Positions 9,672 through 18,989 of a DNA stretch of 28,910 nt are shown here, piece by piece. Made by a program: the position numbers and the translations under genes. This stretch comes from a bacterium. Its GTDB lineage: Bacteria; Vulcanimicrobiota; Vulcanimicrobiia; Vulcanimicrobiales; SCRA01. Each line of letters opens with the position of its first letter. Position 1 is the stretch's first letter. The DNA lies in NCBI GenBank assembly GCA_004298675.1, contig SCRI01000013.1:1-28910 (forward strand), written 5' to 3'. A model generated the notes under the pieces. It searched no databases and was not told where the DNA came from. It worked only from the letters and a program-made list of their open reading frames with translations.

Positions 9672-10640
9672 CTAACCTACCGCGGCCGTTGCCTCCAGCT
9701 CGTAGCCGCTGTCGTGCTGGAGTCCAAGCATCAGATCGATATTCTGCACGGCGGCACCGGAGGCGCCCTTGCCGAGATTGTCTAGGCGCGCCACCAGCAG
9801 CGCCTGCCGCTCGGCGGTATTCTCGAAGACGAAGAGTTCGAGCTGATTGGTGCCGTTGATGCTCTCCGGCGCCAAGCGCGCCGGCGGAGACTCCAGCGCC
9901 GCAACGCGCACGAAGCGCTGCCCTTCGTAGCGTGCGCTCAGCACGCCGTGAACGTCACCCGCGCTCACGTTGCCCGGCAGCGACCACAACTGCAGCGGCA
10001 CCTGCACCAGCATGCCCTGACGGAAGACACCAACCGACGGGGAGAAGAGCGGCGTATGCGTGAGGCCGCCGTAGAGGCGCATCTCCGGGACGTGTTTGTG
10101 CGCCAGCCCGAGCGCATACAGATAGTAGGGATCGGCGATCGCCTGGCTGCCGGAGCTCTCGAATGCTTCGATGAGGCGGCGGCCGCCGCCGCTGTAGCCG
10201 GAGATCGCGTTGATCGCCAGCGGATACTCGCGCGGCAGCAAGCCGGCGTCGACGAGCGGGCGCACGAGGGCGATTGCGCCGGTGGAGTAGCAGCCCGGGT
10301 TGGAGACGCGCGCTGCCTTGCGGATACGCACGTCCTGTCCGGGGAGCATCTCGGGAAAGCCGTAGACCCAGGCGGGGTCGACGCGGTGCGCCGTGCTCGC
10401 GTCGAGCACGCGCACGTTTGGATTCGCGATCATCCCGACCGCCTCACGCGCGGCGTCGTCGGGCAGGCAGAGCACGGCCACATCGACGGCGTTGAGCAGG
10501 CGGCGCCGCTCCGCCTCGTCCTTGCGGCGCCCGGGGGCGATGCTGACGATTTCCAGGTCGTCACGCTCGCGCAGGCGCGCGTGGATCTGGAGACCGGTGG
10601 TGCCGGCCTCACCGTCGATGAAGATCGCCGGCCTGGTCAT
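9672..10640 (-). CDS. argC: N-acetyl-gamma-glutamyl-phosphate reductase, type 2
   Basis: Third step of arginine synthesis: NADPH-dependent reduction of N-acetylglutamyl phosphate to the semialdehyde. The 322-residue protein is of the shorter type-2 class (~310-320 residues). The nucleotide-binding N-terminus is [15 protein letters not shown], the catalytic cysteine is Cys117 in SNPGCYSTG, and [10 protein letters not shown] and LAHKHVPEM follow, as in other ArgC2 proteins. ATG at 10640 begins the natural N-terminus [10 protein letters not shown]; a GTG 24 nt upstream would add non-conserved residues. No clear Shine-Dalgarno is seen. The stop is 7 nt from the exonuclease stop on the opposite strand. 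No other arginine genes are nearby. Confidence 0.95.
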   Translation of the reverse strand: MTRPAIFIDGEAGTTGLQIHARLRERDDLEIVSIAPGRRKDEAERRRLLNAVDVAVLCLPDDAAREAVGMIANPNVRVLDASTAHRVDPAWVYGFPEMLPGQDVRIRKAARVSNPGCYSTGAIALVRPLVDAGLLPREYPLAINAISGYSGGGRRLIEAFESSGSQAIADPYYLYALGLAHKHVPEMRLYGGLTHTPLFSPSVGVFRQGMLVQVPLQLWSLPGNVSAGDVHGVLSARYEGQRFVRVAALESPPARLAPESINGTNQLELFVFENTAERQALLVARLDNLGKGASGAAVQNIDLMLGLQHDSGYELEATAAVG

Positions 10641-10807
10641 GCGTATTGTTACCGCGCCGGCCACTCGCTAGCCTTCGTGGAGCGCCCACGCGACGGCAGC
10701 GGGGGGACAGAGAGCCGATGCCGCCCGAAGCATCAGTAACCAGGATCGTTCTCCCCTTGCTGGCCCCTTCGGTGAGCACTGTAGCGTCGAAACCGCTCTA
10801 CTATGCA
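10641..10807. other. Intergenic region between argC and the SEC-C gene
   Basis: 167 bases holding the 5' side of argC and the 3' side of the SEC-C gene, both on the minus strand. It must contain any argC promoter that does not read through. A TAACAAT box sits 4 nt before the argC ATG, but no -35 partner is convincing. GC content begins to fall at about 10,780, marking the edge of the acquired-looking patch. I see no terminator stem with a T-tract. Confidence 0.4.
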
Positions 10808-11836
10808 CTACGAGAATTCGAACAACCCGGCGTCGTCCTCTCCGCCGAAGCGCTCTTTTTGTGCGAGCAGCGCTTTGTGCAGCTCGTTATAACGATTCGC
10901 CAATTCGTCGAGAGCATTAAACTTGCAGAGCGTGTTAAGCGCGCCGACCGGGTAGACCAGATAAGACCACAGCAACTCATTTGAGTCTTCATAGTCAAGG
11001 GCGCCGGGCCTCATCGTAAAGTCACCTTCAAAGTCCAGCGCTTGGTTTAGAGCGAGCGGCGTCCCATGTTTCTCTTTGCCGGGAGCATCCGCGTGAAAGT
11101 AATGGATCCGCCTTGCGACCAGGTTAACCCGTCTCGCAAACTCTACATCGTCAAGCGGCTCACGCTTCTTGCCGGCATCTTCGCGAACCCAACCTTCTGC
11201 AAGTGCATCAATCATGACGCGTGCGTTGGGTTCCTGCCAGTCGATTAGCACGGGGTTAGAAGCATTACCGCTCTTGCCCTTGGAGCGTCTCAAACCAGGG
11301 AAATCACGGTATGACTGCTCGCATTGTCTGAGCAATTGCGCAAGTTGTTCTTGGCGCACCGGATCCGCCGCGACCTCTTTATCAAAAGAGATTATCTCTT
11401 GCGCGCTGTCACGTTGCCGCAATGGCTGCGAAGCCATGAAAAGAACCGCCTCCTCCTGCTTCTCGGCATAGTAGTGCAACGCCAGCCAGTAGTAATACTG
11501 CTCACGCTTTATTGTCAGCGCCTCGACGCCTTGCTTATGGTAGATGAGGGTGAGTCCCGCCAACGTGACGCGGTACAGTTTACTTGCGTAGAACGCAATA
11601 CAAAGCTGGGCGAGCCTGCGATCACGGTGTAGAATGTCGAGTCTAATGGCCGCCAGCACCTGCTCGAAGAAATCCACAATTTGGAGCCCAAGCGAGAACA
11701 GTGTCTCATCGACTCGGTCACCTTTAGGAAGTCCTGGCGATACAGGCTTCGCTTTGCCGCTTTTGGGATCGTGACATCCTTTCCACTTCTTACCACTACC
11801 ACATATACACGGATCGTTGGGCCTGAGTTCGATCAT
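10808..11836 (-). CDS. SEC-C zinc motif protein, DUF5677-like
   Basis: 342-residue protein of unknown function. The N-terminus is a SEC-C type zinc motif, PNDPCICGSGKKWKGCH (Cys10, Cys12, Cys21, His22), the element used by the SecA C-terminus and by many unrelated proteins. A helical region ~45-150 (FYASKLYRVTLAGLTLIYH, then tandem Tyr/Trp/Ala-rich helices) and the conserved-looking KEKHGTPLAL at ~255 resemble DUF5677; that match is from memory and tentative. ATG at 11836 is chosen because GGAGAGCGGA precedes it directly. Local GC is around 50%, clearly below the ~65-70% of argC and the PBP4 gene on each side, and codons are more AT-rich at third positions. This suggests recent transfer. It stands alone, so a defence role is conceivable but unsupported. 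Confidence 0.7.
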   Translation of the reverse strand: MIELRPNDPCICGSGKKWKGCHDPKSGKAKPVSPGLPKGDRVDETLFSLGLQIVDFFEQVLAAIRLDILHRDRRLAQLCIAFYASKLYRVTLAGLTLIYHKQGVEALTIKREQYYYWLALHYYAEKQEEAVLFMASQPLRQRDSAQEIISFDKEVAADPVRQEQLAQLLRQCEQSYRDFPGLRRSKGKSGNASNPVLIDWQEPNARVMIDALAEGWVREDAGKKREPLDDVEFARRVNLVARRIHYFHADAPGKEKHGTPLALNQALDFEGDFTMRPGALDYEDSNELLWSYLVYPVGALNTLCKFNALDELANRYNELHKALLAQKERFGGEDDAGLFEFS

Positions 11837-11935
11837 TCCGCTCTCCAAGATCGCAACCACGATCCAAAGACGATTCAGTGACCGGCATGCACCTGCCTCG
11901 CGGCCCGGGCTCCGCAACGTGCCGAGAATGCGGTC

Positions 11936-13309
11936 CTAAAGGGCGGCGATCGCCTCCACGATGCGCTCGGCCGCACGGCGGGCCGCCTCGCGCCGGTCCT
12001 CGCCGGTAAATCCCTGGATCAACACGGCGAATGCAAGGTCGCCGTCATCGGCGCTGCGCACGTAGCCGGCCAGGTTGTCGACGTGCTCCATGCTGCCGGT
12101 CTTGGCGACGACGCGCGCCGCCGCGGGCGAGCCCTCGAAACGATGCAGCAGCGTGCCGGCATGCCCGGGGCGCGCCAGTGCGCCGCGCACGAGATCCGCG
12201 TATGGGCCGCGACTCAGCGCCGCCAGCAGCAGCGCGAGATCGCGCGGCGCGAGCAGATCGTAGCGCGAGAGGCCACTGCCGTCATACAACGAGAGCGTGC
12301 CCGCGTCGATACCGATCGACGCCGCGTACGCACGCTGCGCCTGCGCGCACGCGCTGAACGAGGCGGCGGGGTCACGCTGTTTGGCGATCCAACGGCAGAG
12401 CTCGTCCGCGATGAAATTGTCCGAGGGCGGGAGCATCTTGGCGATGAGCTCGCCCACGCTCGCGCCCTCGTGCGACCACAGCATACGCGAGCCGGCCGGC
12501 GCGGAGGCCGCGCCCACGCTCGACTCGACGCGCACGCCTTGCGCCTGCAAGGCTCCCGTAAGCACGGCCGCCGCAAACGCGGCGGGCTCCAGGACCGCGC
12601 AGCCTTGCTGAATCGGCGCGCCTCCCATCGGAACGTTGCCCGCGATGCGTACGGCCCATGGCTCGCGCGTCAGCGCACAGTCTGCGGTGGCCGGCGTACC
12701 CGCGGCTCCCGTGACGGCGGCATCGGCGTAGAGACCATCCCCGTACGCTTCCTCCACGCGCACAACGGCCGGATCGCCAACGTTTGTGCCGGGCGTCACG
12801 TCGACGTCGAGTGCGTTCTCTTCGAGCGCGAGCGCCGTAATGGGCGGCGCGTAGTACGCCGCCAAGTCATCCCACGACCAGCCGGCGGGATAGAACGGGG
12901 CCGCATAGTACGACTGATCCACCGCCAGCCGCTGCACGTCCGTCAAGCCGGATGCCGCGACCGCGGCGGCCGCGCCGCCCAAGTCTTGCTCCCCCAACAG
13001 CGGATCGCCCCCACCCACGAGCGTCAGCGTGACACCGTCGTAGACGAGCTGCGTGCGCGGGCGCGCAGCCTGCCCAAGCACCGCGAGCGCCGTGGCGCTG
13101 GTCAGCAGCTTCAGCGTCGAGGCGGGGAGGTAGGCGCCGCCGGCGTCGTGTCCGTAGAGGAGCGTGCCGCCGCGAGGCTCGACCACTGCGACACCGATGT
13201 GTGCCCCCTTCAGTGCCGGCCCAGCAAGCGCGTTTTGGACTGCGGCATCGATGCCGGCAACATTTGTCAGGAGCGCGGCTGCAAGCACGGCCGCGCCGGG
13301 CAGACTCAC
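11936..13309 (-). CDS. dacB: D-alanyl-D-alanine carboxypeptidase/endopeptidase, PBP4 (DacB) type
   Basis: Periplasmic penicillin-binding protein that trims or cuts peptidoglycan cross-links. The 457-residue protein has an N-terminal hydrophobic export signal (SLPGAAVLAAALLTNVAG) and the three active-site motifs of family S13: Ser64-x-x-Lys67 (PASTLKLL), Ser296-Asp-Asn298 and Lys403-Thr-Gly405. The long insert between motifs 1 and 2 is the class-C feature. The GTG at 13309 overlaps the stop of the small membrane protein gene by 4 nt (GTGA), indicating translational coupling. An in-frame ORF extends further upstream, but only by reading across that gene. It is the last gene of a minus-strand run that begins with catabolic genes; this linkage looks positional rather than functional. 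Confidence 0.92.
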   Translation of the reverse strand: MSLPGAAVLAAALLTNVAGIDAAVQNALAGPALKGAHIGVAVVEPRGGTLLYGHDAGGAYLPASTLKLLTSATALAVLGQAARPRTQLVYDGVTLTLVGGGDPLLGEQDLGGAAAAVAASGLTDVQRLAVDQSYYAAPFYPAGWSWDDLAAYYAPPITALALEENALDVDVTPGTNVGDPAVVRVEEAYGDGLYADAAVTGAAGTPATADCALTREPWAVRIAGNVPMGGAPIQQGCAVLEPAAFAAAVLTGALQAQGVRVESSVGAASAPAGSRMLWSHEGASVGELIAKMLPPSDNFIADELCRWIAKQRDPAASFSACAQAQRAYAASIGIDAGTLSLYDGSGLSRYDLLAPRDLALLLAALSRGPYADLVRGALARPGHAGTLLHRFEGSPAAARVVAKTGSMEHVDNLAGYVRSADDGDLAFAVLIQGFTGEDRREAARRAAERIVEAIAAL

Positions 13310-13515
13310 CGCTTGGGAGCTCGTGGGATAACCACGCCCAGGCGCCACAGCGCGGTGAGCGCGAAGGCAGCAAGTGCCGCGCCCAGCGCCCAGGTCCGCC
13401 ACGGATCGCGCAACGCCGTCGCGGCGGCGGCGACGGTTCCCGCTGCAAGCAGCAGTAGCGTCACGGCGCGCGGCAACGGACGCCCAAGTTCAGGGGTGCG
13501 ACGTTGCGGAGCCAT
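13306..13515 (-). CDS. Small two-TM membrane protein
   Basis: 69-residue protein not recognised as any named family. The N-terminus is basic (MAPQRRTPELGRPLPR), followed by two hydrophobic segments (~16-35, VTLLLLAAGTVAAAATAL; ~42-60, ALGAALAAFALTAL) and a basic tail (IPRAPKR). That pattern suggests a hairpin in the inner membrane with both ends cytoplasmic. The ATG at 13515 begins 11 nt after the enoyl-CoA hydratase stop, and its stop overlaps the PBP4 start by 4 nt. The overlap and the typical composition are the main arguments that it is real. A role as a membrane partner of the carboxypeptidase is only a guess. Confidence 0.65.
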   Translation of the reverse strand: MAPQRRTPELGRPLPRAVTLLLLAAGTVAAAATALRDPWRTWALGAALAAFALTALWRLGVVIPRAPKR

Positions 13516-13526
13516 GGAATACGACT

Positions 13527-14378
13527 CTACTGTCCGGTGAACTTGGCGCGGCGCTTCTCATTGTACGCCGCGATGCCTTCCTTGGCGTCCTGGCTCTTGA
13601 AGAGTAGCGACTGCAACTCGCGCTCGAGGGTCAATCCAGCTTCGAGCGACACCTCCGCGCCACTCTGCACCGCGCGCTTGATATGGCCAACCGCCATCGG
13701 CGCCTTGTTGGGCGAGGTGAACTGTTTGGCATACTCGAGGACCTGCGCGCGGAACGCCGCGGCATCACCCTCGTAGACATCGCTGACCATGCCGTACTCG
13801 CGCGCCTGCTCGAAGCTGAACGTGCGCCCGCTCACCAACAGCTCGATGGCGCGCGCCTTCCCCACCAGCCGCGCCAGCCGTTGCGTTCCGCCGGTGCCGG
13901 GCAGGACCCCCAGACTAACCTCGGGGAGCCCGATCTTCCCGGCGTCCTTGCGTGCCACGCGCAGATCGCACGCCAACGCGATCTCCAAGCCCCCGCCCAC
14001 GCAGTGCCCGTTGATCGCGGCGATCACCAGCTTCGGCGTCTGTTCCAGGCGGCTGAGCGTCTCGTTGGCGTGCAGGCAGAAGTAGTACTTGAACGCCGGC
14101 GTTACCGCGTTCAGCATCGCGATGTTGGCGCCGGCCGAGAAAAACTTCTCGCCCGCGCCGGTGACGACGATGACCTCCACCTCGTCGTCGAAGCGCGCGT
14201 CCAGCACGGCATCATCCAACTGGCGCATCATCTCGTGCGTGTAGGTGTTGGCAGGCGGATCGCACAGCTCGAGGATCGCCAGGTGCCCGTCCTTGTGGTA
14301 GTTGACCACGCGCTTGCCTTCAAACGGGCGGCTATCGCGGCCGAACGGGGTCTGCTGCGCCTGTATCTCGGTTGCCAT
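13527..14378 (-). CDS. Enoyl-CoA hydratase/isomerase (crotonase family)
   Basis: 283-residue crotonase-fold protein, predicted to hydrate an unsaturated CoA thioester in the catabolic operon (PaaF-like role). Both catalytic glutamates of true hydratases are present: Glu132 (GGGLEIALACD) and Glu153 (GLPEVSLGVLPGTGGTQRL). The oxyanion-hole segment FSAGANI is at ~80. An N-terminal extension of about 20 residues precedes the fold. ATG at 14378 has AGAAGG about 7 nt upstream; the frame stays open further but has no better start. It follows the oxygenase gene by 31 nt. Crotonases differ widely in substrate, so PaaF, PaaG or a BoxC-like role cannot be told apart here, although its length is far below that of BoxC. 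Confidence 0.85.
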   Translation of the reverse strand: MATEIQAQQTPFGRDSRPFEGKRVVNYHKDGHLAILELCDPPANTYTHEMMRQLDDAVLDARFDDEVEVIVVTGAGEKFFSAGANIAMLNAVTPAFKYYFCLHANETLSRLEQTPKLVIAAINGHCVGGGLEIALACDLRVARKDAGKIGLPEVSLGVLPGTGGTQRLARLVGKARAIELLVSGRTFSFEQAREYGMVSDVYEGDAAAFRAQVLEYAKQFTSPNKAPMAVGHIKRAVQSGAEVSLEAGLTLERELQSLLFKSQDAKEGIAAYNEKRRAKFTGQ

Positions 14379-14409
14379 TACGTGCCTTCTCTGCGCCTTG
14401 CGCCGTCGA

Positions 14410-15537
14410 TCAGTTGGGAAGGATCCGGCCCTTGGGAAGAATCCAGCCGGGCCGTTGAACGAATTCGCCGATGAGGCGTTCGTCTTCCGCGGTGGGGAGC
14501 ACCTCGCGCAGGTGCGCCGCATACTCCTGTTCGGAGAGTTGGCGCCCATCCACGGACCAGCGCTGCCCCGCGAAATCTCCGATGGAGCGGTTGAAGCGCG
14601 GGTCCGGCACGTAGAGGCGTTCTTCACCTGCCATGGCCTGGTTGACCATCTCCACCGTGCGTGACGCTTCATCGTAGAACTGCGCGCGGGCACGCTCGTT
14701 GAGATGTTCGCGATCCACCGGCTCGCCGGTCTTGTCTTCGTCCACGCGTCCCTTGATGCCGTAGGCGTAGGCCCAACTGGCGCTGGAGCTATGATCGGTC
14801 CCAAAGAGATCGAGCGATCCGGAGATCCACTTGTTGTAGTACTTCTGCTGCAGTTTGACCGGGACGATCCCGGCCGCGGCGATGCGCTTGAGCCCCGTGA
14901 TGCCGGTGCCCATGTGGAAAGCCTCCTCCTGCAGCATGGCACGCGTGGAGCGCGCCAGCGGAGCGAAAGCCGAGTGCGAGAGCATCGTGAGTTGGAACTT
15001 ACCGTCACGGTCCATGAAGTTCGTATAGGTGAAGAAATCCAGCCAATGCGTGACGTCGTTGTTGAAGGCGTTGAGCAGGCGATTGCGCCGCCCGAAGGCG
15101 CGCCGCTCCAACAGCTTCTGCGCCTCGATCTTGCCGTCTTCGCCGAAGTGCTCGATCAGCAGATAGCACATCTGGAAGCCGTGGCGCGTCTCCTCCATCA
15201 TGATGCGCACCAGCGCCGCCAAATCGTACTCCGTGGGCGCGTTGCGGACCAAGAACCGCTGCTGCTCGTTGGAGGCAAACTCGGTATCGCCCTGATAGAC
15301 GATCATGTTCATCAGCGCGTCGCGGATGCGTTGGTCGGGGATCTGCGTCAGCCGCTCCCACTTACGCTCGCCGGAGAAGTCGCCGAAGGCGATCTCCTCA
15401 GAAGGCAACGGCGCGAACTTCTCCTGCAGCGCGTAGCCGGGCAGGTAGCGCTCGATCAGACTCCTATCCAGGCCGATGTCGCGCTGCCATTCGCCCAGCA
15501 GGTCGACCCAGTCATCGAAGGTCGCAATTCTCGCCAT
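14410..15537 (-). CDS. BoxB/PaaA-like di-iron aromatic-CoA oxygenase component
   Basis: 375-residue ferritin-like di-iron protein of the phenylacetate/benzoyl-CoA epoxidase family. Iron-ligand pattern: Glu86 in GDTEFAS, Glu116-x-x-His119 in EETRHG, Asp167 in HWLDFF, and Glu205-x-x-His208 in EEAFHMG. The segments GDTE.AS.EQQR, MDRDGKFQL and SLDLFGTDHSS resemble BoxB (benzoyl-CoA 2,3-epoxidase) more than PaaA as I recall them. It is, however, about 100 residues shorter than BoxB (~475) and longer than PaaA (~310-330). It probably introduces oxygen into an aromatic CoA thioester in the cytosol. ATG at 15537 is preceded by GGGGGAGGG. Neighbours are an aldehyde dehydrogenase upstream and a hydratase downstream. 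No reductase (BoxA/PaaE) or CoA ligase is in the window. Confidence 0.82.
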   Translation of the reverse strand: MARIATFDDWVDLLGEWQRDIGLDRSLIERYLPGYALQEKFAPLPSEEIAFGDFSGERKWERLTQIPDQRIRDALMNMIVYQGDTEFASNEQQRFLVRNAPTEYDLAALVRIMMEETRHGFQMCYLLIEHFGEDGKIEAQKLLERRAFGRRNRLLNAFNNDVTHWLDFFTYTNFMDRDGKFQLTMLSHSAFAPLARSTRAMLQEEAFHMGTGITGLKRIAAAGIVPVKLQQKYYNKWISGSLDLFGTDHSSSASWAYAYGIKGRVDEDKTGEPVDREHLNERARAQFYDEASRTVEMVNQAMAGEERLYVPDPRFNRSIGDFAGQRWSVDGRQLSEQEYAAHLREVLPTAEDERLIGEFVQRPGWILPKGRILPN

Positions 15538-15568
15538 AGCCCTCCCCCGTGCGGTGCCACCCGGGGTC

Positions 15569-15593
15569 TGAGGCGAGCGTCACACGCGCCTCA
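15569..15593 (-). promoter_or_regulatory. Hairpin at the ALDH stop / oxygenase junction
   Basis: A 7-bp inverted repeat, TGAGGCG / CGCCTCA, with an 11-nt loop overlaps the TGA stop of the aldehyde dehydrogenase gene and lies 32 nt before the oxygenase start. There is no T-tract. It may tune expression between the two genes or be chance in GC-rich DNA. Confidence 0.35.
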
Positions 15594-17078
15594 CACGCGG
15601 AAGACCTCCACCGCCTTTTCACCCAGATAGGTCACGATCGCCTTAGTCTCTGTGTAGAGGTCTAATGTCTCGATACCCAATTCGCGCCCGTAGCCCGACT
15701 GCTTGTATCCGCCAAACGGTACGCCGGGAAAGACGCTGAAGGGCGTGTTGATGGCTATCGTGCCGCTGCGGATGCGCCCCGCGATGCGGCCGGCGCGCCC
15801 CACGTCCCTGGTCCAGATGCTGGCGGCCAAACCGTAGGCCGAGTCGTTGGCCAGTGCCACCGCTTCGTCGTCGCTGGAGAAGCGTGTCACGACCGCGACG
15901 GGCCCGAAGATCTCCTCGCGCGCAATCGTGGCCGCTGGATCGGCTTCGAAGATCGTGGGCGCGAAGAAATCACCGCCTTCGCAACCGCTCACCGCGGCGC
16001 GCTCGCCGCCCAGGATCAGCGTAGCCTCAGCTTTACCCTGCGCCACGTAGCGCTCGATCTTGGCGAACTGCTCGGGCAAGGTGATGGCACCCACGTGCGT
16101 GGTCTTCTCCATCGGATTGCCCATGACGAGCTTGGCGGCTTTGGTGGCAAACTTCTCGAGGAACGCGTCGTAGACGCGCTCGTGCACGAGCACGCGCGAA
16201 CGAGCCTCGCAGGTCTGCCCGGCGTTGTAGTAGATGCCGTAGAGCGCCGCAGCCACGGCGGCATCGACGTCGGAATCATCGAAGACCACCGACGGAGACT
16301 TTCCGCCCAGCTCCAGCGTCACGCGCTTGATGCTCTTAGCGGCGGCGGCGCCGATCCAGGCGCCGGTGGCCGTCGATCCGGTGAACGAGATCTTGTCCAC
16401 CAGCGGGCTCTCGACAAGGGCCTTGCCCGTTTCGGGACCCGGCCCGGTGACGATGTTCAGCACACCCTCGGGCAGTCCGGCCTCCAGCGCGATCTTCCCC
16501 AGCTCGAGCGCGGTGAGCGGCGTCGAAGGAGCGGGCTTGAGTACCAGCGTGCAGCCTGCAGCAAGCGCCGGCGCCACTTTCCAGCTCGCCAAGAGCAGCG
16601 GGAAATTCCACGGCACGATCGCGCCCACCACGCCTACGGGCTCTTTGAGTGTGTAGGTGAGGTAGGAGGAAGTGGGGCCGGGGATGGTATGGCCATAGAG
16701 CTTGGTGACGGCGCCGGCGTAGAACTCGAAGGTCTCGATCAGCGCGTTGACTTCGCCTTTGGCTACCCAGATCGGTTTGCCGTTGTCGGCAACTTCCAGC
16801 TCGGCGATCTCACTGGCCCGCTCCGCCAGCAGTTGCGCGATCTTATTGATGATGCGCGCTCGCTTGGCCGGCGGCAACTTCGTCCAGACCCCCGCGTCAC
16901 AGGCGTGGCGCGCCGCCGCAATAGCGCGCTCGACGTCCGCGCGCGTTGCCGCGGCGACGTCGGCGAGCGGAGCTCCGGTGGCTGGATTGCGATCGGAGTA
17001 CGTGGCGCCGTCCTGCGCGTCCACCCAGGCTCCGCCGATCAACAGCTGCGTCGTGCGCAGCGAGGCCGTGCTCGTCAT
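15591..17078 (-). CDS. Aldehyde dehydrogenase, NAD(P)-dependent
   Basis: 495-residue member of the classical ALDH superfamily, oxidising an aldehyde to the acid in the cytosol. Catalytic residues are Asn158 (VPWNFP), Glu256 (LELGGKSP) and Cys290 (NAGQTCEARSR); the cofactor loop SFTGSTATG is at ~231-239 and the C-terminal FGGYKQSGYGRE is intact. Length is normal. ATG at 17078 comes 1 nt after the thiolase stop (TGACATG), a strong sign of coupling. In an aromatic-CoA pathway it could act on phenylacetaldehyde feeding the route or on the ring-opened semialdehyde (BoxD or PaaZ-N role). Its sequence looks like a general ALDH1/betaine-aldehyde type, so substrate is open. Confidence 0.9.
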   Translation of the reverse strand: MTSTASLRTTQLLIGGAWVDAQDGATYSDRNPATGAPLADVAAATRADVERAIAAARHACDAGVWTKLPPAKRARIINKIAQLLAERASEIAELEVADNGKPIWVAKGEVNALIETFEFYAGAVTKLYGHTIPGPTSSYLTYTLKEPVGVVGAIVPWNFPLLLASWKVAPALAAGCTLVLKPAPSTPLTALELGKIALEAGLPEGVLNIVTGPGPETGKALVESPLVDKISFTGSTATGAWIGAAAAKSIKRVTLELGGKSPSVVFDDSDVDAAVAAALYGIYYNAGQTCEARSRVLVHERVYDAFLEKFATKAAKLVMGNPMEKTTHVGAITLPEQFAKIERYVAQGKAEATLILGGERAAVSGCEGGDFFAPTIFEADPAATIAREEIFGPVAVVTRFSSDDEAVALANDSAYGLAASIWTRDVGRAGRIAGRIRSGTIAINTPFSVFPGVPFGGYKQSGYGRELGIETLDLYTETKAIVTYLGEKAVEVFRV

Positions 17079-17079
17079 G

Positions 17080-18278
<1,199 letters not shown>

Positions 18279-18282
<4 letters not shown>

Positions 18283-18989
18283 CGCTGCGCGGGCTCCTTG
18301 CTTCCGGCTATCTCCCGCAACAACGGGGCCGGTTCGTAGGCGTCGCCCTCATGACGGCGCATGTTCTCGAGAATCGCGACGACGCGCTTGGGGCCGATCT
18401 CGCGCGCCCAAGCCAGCGGCCCACGCGGATAGTTGGTGCCCAACTGCATCGCGCGATCGACGTCGCCTTCTGATGCGACCCCGTTGGCCACCGCCCACGC
18501 GGCCTCATTGGCCAGCGCCGCGATCGTACGCCCAGAGATCAGGCCGGGGCGATCGCCCACCTTACGCGTCTCGTGTCCCAGCTCGCTGAAGAAAGTACGC
18601 GCCTGCTCTAGCGCGTCGTCGAGCGTGGCCGCACCGGTGGCCAGCTCCACGATCTTCTGGTCTGCAAGATGCGCCACCACACCGTAGCCCACGCAACGCC
18701 GTGGCTGTCCGGACCAGGTCGCGCATTCGGCGACGGTAGCCGGCAGCGCGTCCGCGAGCAATACCGCACGCGGCTGCAGCGCGCGGCCCATGGCCTCGAG
18801 CGCCTCGTACTTGCGATAGTGATCGGCGACGCACGCTTCCACGACGATCGTGGCCTCGGCCACCTCGCGCTCGATGGTGCGCAGATCCTTGACTGCGACC
18901 ACGCGATAATCCGCCGCCTGCGCGGCCTTGAAGATATCGTCGGCAACCGGTCCCCGGCCGAAGACGACCACGTAGCCTTTACTTGCCAT
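18279..18989 (-). CDS. PaaH C-terminal-half-like protein, dehydrogenase pseudo-subunit
   Basis: 236-residue protein that resembles the second half of long PaaH-type 3-hydroxyacyl-CoA dehydrogenases. The N-terminal ~110 residues look like a decayed Rossmann domain: GRGPVA stands where GxGxxG should be, the TNTSS serine motif is replaced by ALPAT, and the catalytic histidine is Gly103 (VGYG aligned with VGIH). The C-terminal domain (~147-210) is well preserved: DRPGLISGRTIAALANEA, then VASEGDVDRAMQLGTNYP and GPLAWAREIG. ATG at 18989 lies inside the upstream gene, which ends 11 nt later. I infer a non-catalytic partner of the first PaaH ORF, probably forming a heteromer that mimics the fused enzyme. 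Close paralogy within the pair could instead reflect an old duplication. Confidence 0.8.

Noticed and set aside
10641-10807. tRNA or attachment site at the edge of the low-GC SEC-C gene.
   Set aside because: No cloverleaf, CCA end or flanking direct repeat could be found by eye.
12083-13540. 485-codon plus-strand frame opposite the PBP4 gene.
   Set aside because: Arg/Gly-rich composition and no family features; the minus strand carries all three penicillin-binding motifs.
15524-15537. A 14-nt identity around the start codons of cysK (8613-8626) and the oxygenase gene (CTATGGCGAGAATT).
   Set aside because: Both proteins simply begin MARI and the flanks differ (Shine-Dalgarno present in one, absent in the other); coincidence is likely.
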